In this document: positions 33,442-43,996 of the stretch, one piece after another
How the letters are laid out: each line of letters opens with the position of its first letter
Numbering within the stretch: the stretch's first letter is position 1
From: Streptomyces broussonetiae
Lineage (GTDB): Bacteria > Actinomycetota > Actinomycetes > Streptomycetales > Streptomycetaceae
DNA length: 64,000 nt
Assembly (NCBI RefSeq): GCF_009796285.1
Contig: NZ_CP047020.1
Coordinates: 6,014,001 to 6,078,000 of the forward strand
Direction: 5' to 3'
Program-made: the position numbers and the translations under genes
Notes under the pieces: model-generated
The model's input: the letters and a program-made list of their open reading frames with translations, nothing else
Told to the model about the DNA's origin: nothing
Databases searched by the model: none

Positions 33442-34935
33442 ATGGACAGTGACAGCGACCGCCGGACGGACCGACCGCCGGAAGGAGCCGACAACGAGGA
33501 CACCCGGCAGACACCGCCCGCACCCACGGGAGAGAGCCCCGCGAAGGCGGCGGGCGACGGGAGCCTGGACGGTTCGGGGGGCGGGGTGCCGGATGGTCCG
33601 GTGGGCGGGGTGCGGGATGGTGGGGGCGGTAGGGATCTGGCTGGGGCTGGTCCGGACGGTGCGGACCCGGACCCGGAGGGCGGGAACCCGGATGGTCCGG
33701 GCGGCGGGGACCCGAGCGGTCCGGGTGGCCGGAACCCGAGCGGTCCGGGCGGTGCGGCCCCGGATGGTCCGGTGGGCGGGGTGCGGGATGGTGGGGGCGG
33801 TAGGGATCTGGCTGGGGCTGGTCCGGACGGTGCGGACCCGGACCCGGAGGGCGGGAACCCGGATGGTCCGGGCGGCGGGGACCCGGATGGTCCGGGTGGT
33901 GGGGACGCAAGCGGTCCCGGGGGGCGGAAAAGGCTGCGTCGTCGTGTCCTGCGCTGCACCGCTCTCGTTCTCGCCCTCCTGGTCCTCCCTCTCCTCACCG
34001 CCGAGACGGCCCTGCGCATCAACTACGCCGGCACCCCCGGCGCAGGCGCGAGCACCCGCCACCAGGACGGCCTCTGGCTGGGCCACGCCTGGGTCGACGG
34101 CCGGAAGACCGACGAAGACGTGCGCGAACTCGCCCAGCGCCTGAAGGGCACCGGCATCCGTGACCTCTACGTCCACTCCGGCCCGCTGGAACACGACGGC
34201 ACCCTGCCCGACTCGGCGTATCCCAGGGCCCGTTGGCTGATCGCGGCCGTGCACCGGGAGCTGCCCGGCGTACGCGTCCAGGCCTGGCTCGGTGACGTGC
34301 TGGCCACCGAGAGCCCCGACGGGCTGCACCTGGAGCGCGCCGCCACCCGCACCGCGATCCTCGCCTCCGCCCGCCGCGTCCTCGCCACCGGCTACGACGG
34401 TGTGCACTTCGACCTGGAGCCGCTGCACTCCGGCGACCGCCACTACCTCTCGCTCCTCGACGGCCTGCGGGCCCTCACCCGCGCCCGGCATGCCCTGCTG
34501 TCCGTCGCCGCGCACCAGATCGACCCGCTGCCCGCGTTCCACTCCCTCTGGGGCGCGACCACCGGTCACCCCAAGTGGTGGTCGCAGGCCTACTTCGGAC
34601 AGGTGGCGCGCCGCGTGGACCAGATCGCCGTGATGTCGTACGACACGATGCAGCCGCTGCCGAGCCTGTACGGCGGCTATGTGGCCCAGCAGACGAGCCT
34701 CGCCCTGGAGGTCACCCCCGACACCACCGACCTCCTCATGGGCCTGCCCTTCTACCACGAGAACCGTTTCGGCCACTGGGCCCACGCGGAGACCGTCCCG
34801 GCCGCCGTCCGGGGTGTCCGGCTCGGCCTGTCCCGCACCGACGCCGACCGGGTCCGCTTCGGCGTCGCGCTGTACGTCGACTTCGCGGCGACGGAGGCCG
34901 ACTGGCGCGCCTACCGGGACGACTGGGTCCGGTGA
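33442..34935 (+). CDS. Membrane-anchored GH18-like protein with repeat-rich N terminus
   Basis: 497 residues from ATG 33442. Residues 1-170 are disordered Gly/Asp/Pro sequence with an internal 57-residue period. A basic RKRLRRR stop precedes one membrane helix (~175-195), so the repeats should be cytoplasmic and the rest outside. The external domain has GYDGVHFDLEPL, resembling the DxxDxDxE active strand of family 18 glycoside hydrolases, plus QAWLGD, DQIAVMSYDTM and GLPFY motifs in the usual TIM-barrel order. The first Asp of the motif is replaced (GYDGVHFDLE), but the likely catalytic Glu is there. It may act on a chitin-like or cell-wall glycan; I could not assign the substrate. Confidence 0.75.
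   Translation: MDSDSDRRTDRPPEGADNEDTRQTPPAPTGESPAKAAGDGSLDGSGGGVPDGPVGGVRDGGGGRDLAGAGPDGADPDPEGGNPDGPGGGDPSGPGGRNPSGPGGAAPDGPVGGVRDGGGGRDLAGAGPDGADPDPEGGNPDGPGGGDPDGPGGGDASGPGGRKRLRRRVLRCTALVLALLVLPLLTAETALRINYAGTPGAGASTRHQDGLWLGHAWVDGRKTDEDVRELAQRLKGTGIRDLYVHSGPLEHDGTLPDSAYPRARWLIAAVHRELPGVRVQAWLGDVLATESPDGLHLERAATRTAILASARRVLATGYDGVHFDLEPLHSGDRHYLSLLDGLRALTRARHALLSVAAHQIDPLPAFHSLWGATTGHPKWWSQAYFGQVARRVDQIAVMSYDTMQPLPSLYGGYVAQQTSLALEVTPDTTDLLMGLPFYHENRFGHWAHAETVPAAVRGVRLGLSRTDADRVRFGVALYVDFAATEADWRAYRDDWVR
33589..33885 (+). repeat. Two 126-bp direct repeats in the disordered region
   Basis: 33589-33714 and 33760-33885 are identical by eye, offset 171 bp (57 codons, in frame). Between and after them are shorter GGATGGTCCGGG-type units. 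Strongly G-rich on the coding strand, so slippage or recombination could change copy number without a frameshift. Confidence 0.88.
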
Positions 34936-35134
34936 CCGGGAAGCGCCGGCCCAGGAGCGTGCTGCCGAGCGGAATCCGGCGGCGGCCCGGGCGTTGGTGA
35001 GGGCATGGCCGGCACGCACATGTTCCTGGTGGTGTGCGCTGCTCGGCGGGCCCGGCGGTGCGGTCCTACGCTACCTGGGTCCGCTCGCCCGTGGCCACGG
35101 CCTCCTGCCCTGGCTCGGCTGGTGCTGCCGCATG

Positions 35135-35165
35135 GCCGGGCCGGGCCTGTAGGGGCCGGCCCGGC
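35135..35165. terminator. GC-rich stem-loop downstream of sdhB
   Basis: 35135-35147 pairs with 35153-35165 in 12 of 13 positions, with a 5-nt loop. No T-tract on either side. It sits between the GH18-like gene and the end of sdhB and could stop transcripts from both. Confidence 0.5.
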
Positions 35166-35180
35166 GTCCCGGCCGCGCGG

Positions 35181-35951
35181 CTACGACGACCTCCTCCTGA
35201 TCTTCGAGCCGAGCCACACCAGAGGGTCGTACTTGCGGTCGACCGCGCGCTCCTTCATGGGGATCAGGGCGTTGTCGGTGATGTGGATGCCCTCGGGGCA
35301 GACCTCCGTGCAGCACTTGGTGATGTTGCAGTAGCCGAGGCCGTGTTCGTCCTGGGCCGTGCGCCCGCGGTCGAGGCCCGTCTCGGCGGCCGCGTCCAGC
35401 GGGTGCATGTCGAGTTCGGCGATCCGCATCAGGAAGCGTGGGCCCGCGAACGGGGCCTTGTTCTCCTCGTGGTCGCGCACCACATGGCAGGTGTTCTGGC
35501 ACAGGAAGCACTCGATGCACTTGCGGAACTCCTGCGAGCGGTCCACGTCCTCCTGCATCATCCGGTACTCGCCAGGACCCAGACCGGCGGGTGGCACGAA
35601 GGCCGGGACCTCCCGGGCCTTCTGGTAGTTGAAGCCGACGTCCGTCACCAGGTCGCGGATCACCGGGAAGGCGCGCAGAGGCGTCACGGTGATCGTCTCG
35701 GCACGGTCGAAGACCGACATACGGGTCATGCACATCAGCCGGGGGTGGCCGTTGATCTCCGCCGAGCACGAACCGCACTTGCCCGCCTTGCAGTTCCAGC
35801 GCACGGCCAGGTCGGGGGCCTGGGTGGCCTGGAGGCGGTGGATGATGTCCAGGACCACCTCGCCGTCGTTCACCTCGACGGTGAAGTCCCTGAGGCCTCC
35901 GCCCTCGTCATCACCCCGCCACACCTTGAAGCGGGCCTCGTAGCTGCTCAC
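35181..35951 (-). CDS. sdhB: Succinate dehydrogenase iron-sulfur subunit
   Basis: 256 residues from GTG 35951; the GTG shares bases with the sdhA stop, so the subunits are coupled. All three cluster ligand sets are visible: the [2Fe-2S] site in the NCKAGKCGSC region plus a later Cys (~50-75), and the ferredoxin-like part with CIECFLCQNTC (~145-155) and CNITKCCTEVCPEG (~205-220). It passes electrons from FAD in SdhA to quinone at the membrane anchor. A few residues in the second half (DMHPLDAAAETG) are typical of the actinobacterial three-subunit type. Confidence 0.95.
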   Translation of the reverse strand: MSSYEARFKVWRGDDEGGGLRDFTVEVNDGEVVLDIIHRLQATQAPDLAVRWNCKAGKCGSCSAEINGHPRLMCMTRMSVFDRAETITVTPLRAFPVIRDLVTDVGFNYQKAREVPAFVPPAGLGPGEYRMMQEDVDRSQEFRKCIECFLCQNTCHVVRDHEENKAPFAGPRFLMRIAELDMHPLDAAAETGLDRGRTAQDEHGLGYCNITKCCTEVCPEGIHITDNALIPMKERAVDRKYDPLVWLGSKIRRRSS

Positions 35952-37897
35952 TCGTACAGCTCCTCTTCGGCGAGGTACTTGACCAGCTCCTCCTTCTCGA
36001 AGAGGGCGAGCAGGTCCGGGCGGATGGGATCGGTGGTCTCGCGGGTCAGGCGGATCTGGCCGCGGGCGTGGTCGCTCGCCGCTAGCCCGCCGGTGGGGTC
36101 GGCGAGGGCGCACAGCAGGTTCACGTTGCGCCAGGAGCGCTCCATCGCCGGATGGTCCTCGCGGGTGTGTCCGCCGCGCGACTCGGTGCGCTCCAGGGCC
36201 GCGCGGGCCACGCACTCGCTGACCAGCAGCATGTTCCTGAGGTCCAGGGCGAGATGCCAGCCCGGGTTGAACTGGCGGTGGCCCTCCACGCCGGCCCTGC
36301 GGGCCCGGGCGCGCAGCTCGCCGAGCTTGTGCAGGGCCTGCTCCATCTCGCCCTCGCGGCGGATGATGCCGACCAGGTCGTTCATGGTCTGCTGGAGTTC
36401 CTGGTGCAGGGTGTACGGGTTCTCGGGCGGCCCCGCCTCGCCCACCCGGTCCGCCTCGGCCGAGAAGGGCCGCAGAGCCTCGGCGGACGCCGAGTCGACC
36501 TGGGCGTCGTCGACGGCCGGGCGGCTGTCGGCGAGCCGGGCCGCGTGCTCGGCCGCGTGCCAGCCCGCCCGGCGCCCGAACACCAGGAGGTCGGACAGGG
36601 AGTTGCCGCCGAGCCGGTTGGAGCCGTGCATACCGCCCGCCACCTCACCGGCGGCGAACAGCCCCGGCACCCCGCGCGCCGCCGCGGTGTCGGAGTCGAC
36701 CGCGATGCCACCCATCACGTAGTGGCAGGTCGGGCCGACCTCCATCGCCTCCGCCGTGATGTCGACGTCCGCCAGCTCCTTGAACTGGTGGTACATGGAG
36801 GGCAGCCGGCGCCGGATCACCTCGGCGGGCATGCGCGTGGAGACGTCCAGAAAGACCCCGCCGTGCGGCGAGCCGCGGCCCGCCTTCACCTCGGAGTTGA
36901 TGGCGCGGGCCACCTCGTCGCGGGGGAGGAGTTCCGGTGGCCGCCGGTTGTGGTCCGGGTCCTCGTACCACCGGTCGGCCTCCTCCTCCGACTCGGCGTA
37001 CTTCTCCTTGAACACGTCCGGGATGTAGTCGAACATGAACCGCTTGCCGTCGGAGTTCCTGAGCACCCCGCCGTCACCGCGCACCGACTCGGTGACCAGG
37101 ATGCCCTTCACCGACGGCGGCCAGACCATGCCCGTCGGATGGAACTGCACGAACTCCATGTTGAGCAGGGGCGCCCCGGCCAGCAGCGCCAGCGCGTGCC
37201 CGTCGCCCGTGTACTCCCACGAGTTCGACGTCACCTTGAAGGACTTGCCGATCCCGCCGGTCGCGACGACCACCGCGGGGGCGTCCAGGACGAAGAACCG
37301 GCCGCTCTCGCGCTCGTACGCGAAGACCCCGCAGACGCGTGAGCCGTCCTTGAGGATCCTCGTGACCGTGCACTCCTGGAAGACCTTCAGCCGGGACTCG
37401 TAGTCCCCGGTCTCCTTGAAGTCCTCCTGCTGCAGGGCGACGATCTTCTGCTGGAGCGTGCGGATCAGCTCCAGGCCGGTGCGGTCGCCGACGTGGGCGA
37501 GGCGTGGGTACTCGTGGCCGCCGAAGTTGCGCTGCGAGATCCGGCCGTCCTTCGTACGGTCGAACAGCGCGCCCCAGGTCTCCAGCTCCCACACCCGGTC
37601 CGGGGCCTCCTGCGCGTGCAGTTCGGCCATCCGCCACTGGTTGAGGAACTTTCCGCCGCGCATCGTGTCGCGGAAGTGGACCTGCCAGTTGTCGTGCTCG
37701 TTGGCGTTGGCCATGGCCGCCGCGATACCGCCCTCGGCCATCACCGTGTGCGCCTTGCCGAACAGCGACTTGCAGATCACCGCCGTACGGGCGCCCCGCT
37801 CGCGCGCCTCGATCGCGGCCCGCAGCCCGGCGCCGCCGGCACCGACCACGACGACGTCCCACTCCTGCCGGTCCACCACGGACATCAGACGGTTCAC
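35948..37897 (-). CDS. sdhA: Succinate dehydrogenase flavoprotein subunit
   Basis: 649 residues from GTG 37897, with AGGA just before it; ATG five codons on is an alternative. The FAD-binding start VVVVGAGGAGLRAA (~15-30) and the covalent-flavin His in the AHTVMAEGGIAAA segment (~49) are intact. Active-site landmarks include FVQFHPTGM, the RGDGGVLRN Arg region and GSNRLGGNSLSD. It oxidises succinate to fumarate in the TCA cycle and respiratory chain. The gene order C-A-B and the 6-bp gap to sdhC mark a single operon. Nothing looks altered. Confidence 0.96.
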   Translation of the reverse strand: MNRLMSVVDRQEWDVVVVGAGGAGLRAAIEARERGARTAVICKSLFGKAHTVMAEGGIAAAMANANEHDNWQVHFRDTMRGGKFLNQWRMAELHAQEAPDRVWELETWGALFDRTKDGRISQRNFGGHEYPRLAHVGDRTGLELIRTLQQKIVALQQEDFKETGDYESRLKVFQECTVTRILKDGSRVCGVFAYERESGRFFVLDAPAVVVATGGIGKSFKVTSNSWEYTGDGHALALLAGAPLLNMEFVQFHPTGMVWPPSVKGILVTESVRGDGGVLRNSDGKRFMFDYIPDVFKEKYAESEEEADRWYEDPDHNRRPPELLPRDEVARAINSEVKAGRGSPHGGVFLDVSTRMPAEVIRRRLPSMYHQFKELADVDITAEAMEVGPTCHYVMGGIAVDSDTAAARGVPGLFAAGEVAGGMHGSNRLGGNSLSDLLVFGRRAGWHAAEHAARLADSRPAVDDAQVDSASAEALRPFSAEADRVGEAGPPENPYTLHQELQQTMNDLVGIIRREGEMEQALHKLGELRARARRAGVEGHRQFNPGWHLALDLRNMLLVSECVARAALERTESRGGHTREDHPAMERSWRNVNLLCALADPTGGLAASDHARGQIRLTRETTDPIRPDLLALFEKEELVKYLAEEELYE

Positions 37898-37903
37898 CTG
37901 TTC

Positions 37904-38725
37904 CTAGAAGAAGCGCGGGTCGGCGAAGACCCCGGACGCGACCAGATAGACGTAGAAGTCGGCGAGCCACACGCTGAACAGCGACGCCCACGCCAGCTGC
38001 ATGTGCCGGTCGTTGAGCCGGCCGACGAACTGCCACGCCTTGTAGCGCACGGGATGTTTGGAGAAGTGCTTGAGCTTGCCGCCGACGATGTGCCGGCACG
38101 AGTGGCAGGAGAGGGTGTACGCCCAGATCAGCACGATGTTGACCAGGAAGACCAGGGTGCCCAGGCCCATGTGGCCCCAGCGGTAGTGGGTGTCCCGGAA
38201 GGACAGCACGGTGTCGTAGGTCAGCACGGCGGCGACCAGCAGGGCGGCGTAGAAGAAGTACCGGTGGACGTTCTGCAGGATCAGCGGGAAGCGCGTCTCG
38301 CCGGTGTACTTCCGGTGCGGCTCGGCGACCGCGCAGGCGGGCGGCGACGCCCAGAACGCGCGGTAGTACGCCTTGCGGTAGTAGTAGCAGGTCAGCCGGA
38401 AGCCGAGCGGGAAGATCAGGATGATGATGGCGGGGGAGATGCCCCACCAGCTTCCGAACAGGTCCGCGTTGGGGCCGGCGTGCATGGTCCGGCAGTTCTG
38501 CGCCAGGCAGGGTGAGTAGAACGGCGAGACGTACGGCGCGGAGTAGTAGTGCTCGTTCGCGAAGGCCCGCCAGGTGGAGTAGACGACGAAGGCGAACAGA
38601 CCGGCCGCGGTGGCGGCGGGCGCCAGCCACCAGCGGTCGGTCCGCAGATGCGGTGCTGTGATCGCGGCGCGCGTAGCGGTTCGTACGCCACCGCTGTTCT
38701 GTTGGGGTTCCGTACCAGTGGCCAA
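37904..38725 (-). CDS. sdhC: Succinate dehydrogenase membrane anchor (large fused type)
   Basis: 273 residues; the best start I can see is TTG 38725, with no stronger ATG or GTG nearby. Five hydrophobic segments can be traced (WLAPAATAAGLFAFVVY; ISPAIIILIFPLGFRLTC; FFYAALLVAAVLTYD; LGTLVFLVNIVLIWAY; LAWASLFSVWLADFYVYLV). This is the actinobacterial one-polypeptide anchor rather than separate SdhC/SdhD. Histidines near helices (NVHRYFF, SCHSCRHIVGG) could bind heme or quinone. It holds SdhA and SdhB at the membrane and donates electrons to menaquinone. Confidence 0.88.
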   Translation of the reverse strand: MATGTEPQQNSGGVRTATRAAITAPHLRTDRWWLAPAATAAGLFAFVVYSTWRAFANEHYYSAPYVSPFYSPCLAQNCRTMHAGPNADLFGSWWGISPAIIILIFPLGFRLTCYYYRKAYYRAFWASPPACAVAEPHRKYTGETRFPLILQNVHRYFFYAALLVAAVLTYDTVLSFRDTHYRWGHMGLGTLVFLVNIVLIWAYTLSCHSCRHIVGGKLKHFSKHPVRYKAWQFVGRLNDRHMQLAWASLFSVWLADFYVYLVASGVFADPRFF

Positions 38726-38749
38726 GGCAGGACTCCGGTAGGTCGGGGA

Positions 38750-39040
38750 TCAGGGGGCGCGGCGGTCGCGGGCACCCAGGCCCTCGTCGTCCGTGTCGAT
38801 CCAAAGAGAGCGGTCGTACGGCGTGTCGGAGATGGTGACGAGGTCGGGCGGCCGGGGCGTGCCGGAGGTGTCGGCCGTCTCCCTCAGCAGCCCGACGCTC
38901 TCACGCAGATGGTCGGCGTCCAGCCGGACGCGGCGCATCTCCAGGCCGTTGGTGCCGAGCTGGTGCTCCAGGCGCCCCAGCGAGCGGTTCAGTTCGTCCA
39001 GGGAGCGCTGGACCGAGGTGATGTCGTCGTGCACGGACAT
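38750..39040 (-). CDS. Conserved small coiled-coil protein upstream of sdh
   Basis: 96 residues from ATG 39040. The first 60 residues form a helix with leucine-rich heptads (SVQRSLDELNRSLGRLEHQLG, then RLDADHLRESVGLLRETAD). The C-terminal part holds a conserved-looking IPYDRSLW-like segment (TPYDRSLWIDTDDEG). I do not know its function. It starts 25 bp before the sdhC start and is probably the first gene of the sdh operon, so it may be an assembly or regulatory helper. Confidence 0.8.
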   Translation of the reverse strand: MSVHDDITSVQRSLDELNRSLGRLEHQLGTNGLEMRRVRLDADHLRESVGLLRETADTSGTPRPPDLVTISDTPYDRSLWIDTDDEGLGARDRRAP

Positions 39041-39328
39041 GATCTGCCCTCACTTCCGCGGGTCCGGCGGGCCTTGGGCGGCAACGTCATGCGCCTTGGA
39101 GTGTTGCGCGCCGCACCTGCCGGTGTGAAGGCATGTGCAGCGATTGGCGGAGGCGTACGGATGTACCAGGGGTGGTGTTGCGCCACACGGGTGGGGTCAC
39201 CACCCGTTGTCGCCGTGTCGCCCTCTGTTGCCGGATCCTTTCCTCTTCAGTGGGCCGCATAGATCTGATCAGCTCCATATACCGCCAAAAGTGATCATAA
39301 CGCTCGCGGCTTTCCGGAGGTAGCAGAG
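39041..39328. promoter_or_regulatory. Divergent promoter region (sdh operon / orphan binding protein)
   Basis: 288 bp without a gene. TGATCA occurs twice, at 39266-39271 and 39292-39297, in an AT-rich stretch about 30 bp before the binding-protein start. A third TGATCA is at 41545-41550, just after that gene. These may be sites for one regulator, or chance. Confidence 0.4.
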
Positions 39329-41521
39329 ATGTCCCACGACGGAGTCGGATCCAGGCCCAGCGCGGTCATGCGTGGGGCGTTCTTCCTCACCGCGGGCGCG
39401 CTCGTGGTGCCGTTCCTGGCCGGCTGCAGCTCCGACGGCGAGGTCAACAAGCCGCTCGTCGGGCAGGACGTCGCCCCCGTCGGCCGGGCCCTGGTCGCCG
39501 ACGGGGGCACGCTCAAGTGGGCCGTCGACGCCGTCCCCGAGACCCTGAACACCTTCCAGGCCGACGCCGACACCGGCACCACCCGGATCGCCCAGGCAGT
39601 CCTGCCGTCGATGTTCCGTCTCGACGCCGATGGCCGGCCCGTGCCCAACCCCGCCTACCTGGAGTCGGCCAAGGTCATCGAGACCGAGCCGCGCCAGGTC
39701 GTGCAGTACAAGCTGAACCAGCAGGCAGTGTGGAGCGACGGCCGGGAGATCGGGGCCGCCGACTTCCTCGCCCAGTGGCGCGCCCTGTCCGGCAAGAACA
39801 GCGCCTTCTGGACCGCCCGCAACGCCGGTTACGACCGCATCGAGAAGATCGAGCGCGGCGCCAACGACCTCCAGGTCCGGGTCACCTTCTCCCGCCCTTA
39901 CGCCGACTGGAAATCGCTGTTCTCGCCGCTGTACCCGAAGGACGTCATGGGCTCCCCGGAGGCCTTCAACGACGGCGCCCGCCGCAAGCTGAAGGTGACC
40001 GCCGGTCCCTTCGCGCTCGGCAAGGTCGACACCGCCGCGAAGGACGTCGTCCTCACCCGCAACCCCCGCTGGTGGGGCCAGCCGGCCAAGCTGTCCCAGA
40101 TCGAGCTGCACGCCGTGCCCCGCGACCAGCGGGCCGCCGCGCTCGCCGACGGCAGTGTGGACCTCGCCGATCTCGACCCCTCCGAGGCCCAGCGGATCGG
40201 GCTCGCCGCCCAGGGCGCCGCGAGCCCGCTGCAGGGCTCCGGCAAGACCTCGGTGAAGAAGCTGCGCTCCTGGGCGCTCGCGCACGGCATCGACTCCGAC
40301 GAGTCCGAGGACGGCCAGAAGAAGCTGCGCAAGGCCGTCGCCAAGTACCTGGACGAGCAGCAGGCGCTGCGCGACTTCGACGTCCGCAAGTCGCTGGAGC
40401 CCGCCTACACCCAGCTCGCCCTCAACGGCTCCGAGGGCCCCCTCTCCGACGAGCGGGTCCGCCGGGCCGTCGCCCGCGCCCTGAACCGCAAGGAACTGGC
40501 CAGGCTGGTGCTCACGCCGCTGGGCCTGCCCGCGGTCCCGGTCGGCAGCCACCTCGCCCTGGCCGGGCAGGCCGACTACGCCGACAGCAGTGGCGCTCTG
40601 GGCGAGGAGGACACCAAGGAGGCGTCGGCGTTGCTCGGGGACGCCGGCTGGGTGGCCGGGGGCCCGGTCAAGGAGCACAAGAAGACCGGGAAGGCGGCCG
40701 GCCCGGAGAGCGGTAAGAAGGACAAGGGCGACAAACAGCAGCCGTCCGACGGCGGCAAGGACGGGCAGTACATCGTCGGCGAGGACAACAAGACCGACGA
40801 CAACAAGACCGACGACAACAAGGACGGGGGCAACAAGAACGGGAGCCCCGGTGACGGCGGTGACCGGCACCTGGCACAGGAGGGCAGGCACGGGGGAGCC
40901 CCCGGGGCCTACGCCCCCAGGGGCACGGCCGCCCCGGCCGCCGCGCCGGCCGGACCGCTCGCCAAGGACGGCAAGCCGCTGCTGCTGCGCTTCGTGCTTC
41001 CCTCCGGCCCCGGCTCCGAGACCCTGAGCGCGGTCGCCGAGCGGATCTCGGCCATGCTGGACCGGGTCGGCATCCGGACCACGATCACCAAGGTCTCGGA
41101 CGAGAGCTACTTCAAGGACCACATCGCCTCCGGCGACTACGACCTGGCGCTGTACTCGTGGCCGTCGTCCGCGTTCCCGGCCACCGACGCCCGGCCGATC
41201 TACGCGAAGCCGGTGCCGTCCGCCGACGGCTCGGTGAACGTCGAGCAGAACTACACGCGGGTCGGCACGGACCAGGTGGACCAGCTGTTCGACGAGGCCG
41301 CGGCGACCCTGGACGAGGGCGAGGCGCGCTCGCTGATCCGCAAGGCGGACTCGCGGATCTGGGCGGCGGCCGGATCCATTCCGCTGTACCAGCGGCCCCA
41401 GCTGGTGGGGGTGAAGCGGAACCTCGTCAACGCCGGCGCCTTCGGGTTCCAGACGCCGGTCTACGAGGACATGGGCTTTCTGAAGCAGGGGGCGAAGGTC
41501 GCGGCCAGCCCCAAGGCGTGA
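39329..41521 (+). CDS. Orphan extracellular solute-binding lipoprotein (peptide/nickel type, family 5)
   Basis: 730 residues from ATG 39329, with a GGAGG-like site upstream. A signal peptide with lipobox LAGC (Cys ~32) would anchor it outside the membrane. The fold marks are those of peptide-binding family 5 (GGTLKWAVDAVPETLNTFQ; SDGREIGAADFLAQWR; ALNRKELARLVLTPLG). Around residues 455-545 there is a long insert rich in Lys, Asp, Asn and Gly with small DDNKT repeats, then an Ala/Pro linker. No permease or ATPase genes flank it, so it must borrow a transporter or act as a sensor. It precedes typA on the same strand. Confidence 0.9.
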   Translation: MSHDGVGSRPSAVMRGAFFLTAGALVVPFLAGCSSDGEVNKPLVGQDVAPVGRALVADGGTLKWAVDAVPETLNTFQADADTGTTRIAQAVLPSMFRLDADGRPVPNPAYLESAKVIETEPRQVVQYKLNQQAVWSDGREIGAADFLAQWRALSGKNSAFWTARNAGYDRIEKIERGANDLQVRVTFSRPYADWKSLFSPLYPKDVMGSPEAFNDGARRKLKVTAGPFALGKVDTAAKDVVLTRNPRWWGQPAKLSQIELHAVPRDQRAAALADGSVDLADLDPSEAQRIGLAAQGAASPLQGSGKTSVKKLRSWALAHGIDSDESEDGQKKLRKAVAKYLDEQQALRDFDVRKSLEPAYTQLALNGSEGPLSDERVRRAVARALNRKELARLVLTPLGLPAVPVGSHLALAGQADYADSSGALGEEDTKEASALLGDAGWVAGGPVKEHKKTGKAAGPESGKKDKGDKQQPSDGGKDGQYIVGEDNKTDDNKTDDNKDGGNKNGSPGDGGDRHLAQEGRHGGAPGAYAPRGTAAPAAAPAGPLAKDGKPLLLRFVLPSGPGSETLSAVAERISAMLDRVGIRTTITKVSDESYFKDHIASGDYDLALYSWPSSAFPATDARPIYAKPVPSADGSVNVEQNYTRVGTDQVDQLFDEAAATLDEGEARSLIRKADSRIWAAAGSIPLYQRPQLVGVKRNLVNAGAFGFQTPVYEDMGFLKQGAKVAASPKA

Positions 41522-41684
41522 CCCCGCTGCGGCCCGCGAGGAGATGATCACATGGCCCTGAGGAGGCCGACTCCCTCGGGGCCACGTACCATGGGGTGAG
41601 GCCGTGGCGTGTCAAGCCCGGCAAGGCCCGCGTAACGCAGACGTACGCGCAGGCTTTCCTCACCATCCGGGAGTACGGCAACTT

Positions 41685-43592
<1,908 letters not shown>

Positions 43593-43607
43593 TCCACCGG
43601 CAGTTGA

Positions 43608-43645
43608 GCCCGGGCACCTCCGAAGGGGAGGTGCCCGGGCTTTTT
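43608..43645 (+). terminator. Intrinsic terminator of typA
   Basis: A perfect 14-bp GC-rich stem (43608-43621 with 43627-43640), 5-nt loop, and TTTTT immediately after. It is a textbook rho-independent terminator, 15 bp after the stop. Confidence 0.95.
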
Positions 43646-43996
43646 GCAACCCGTTTTTGGAAGGCCTTTGTCCGACTTGCGGAGATCGCTGCCCGATACC
43701 CATGTAACAAGTCCGTTTCGCGCCTTCTTCCGGCGAACAGTTTGTCCAGATTTTGAAAGGTCTGGCCGCGAGCCGTGACTGAATTGAGATCTACGGGCAG
43801 TGGTCGGTAGTGGGCCCATGGCAGATAGTTAGCCGCGTAGCGCTCGGGTCAATGGGTCGCGCACTGTGGGGACAGTGCGCCGACTCGCGAGCACCAAGGG
43901 GTGCCTGATCCTCCGTCAGGGGTGTCGGAGGCGAGGCGCAATCCCCTTCCTGTTGGTGAATGCGTGGAGTCACTCATATCTTGAAACGGACAAACC
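43646..43996 (+). promoter_or_regulatory. Promoter/leader region of bldKA-E
   Basis: 351 bp without a gene. It contains CCAGA-N10-TCTGG (43746-43765) and a perfect hairpin at 43859-43880 (9-bp stem starting GCGCACTGT, GGGG loop) about 117 bp before the start. Both are candidates for control of the peptide transporter. Confidence 0.5.
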
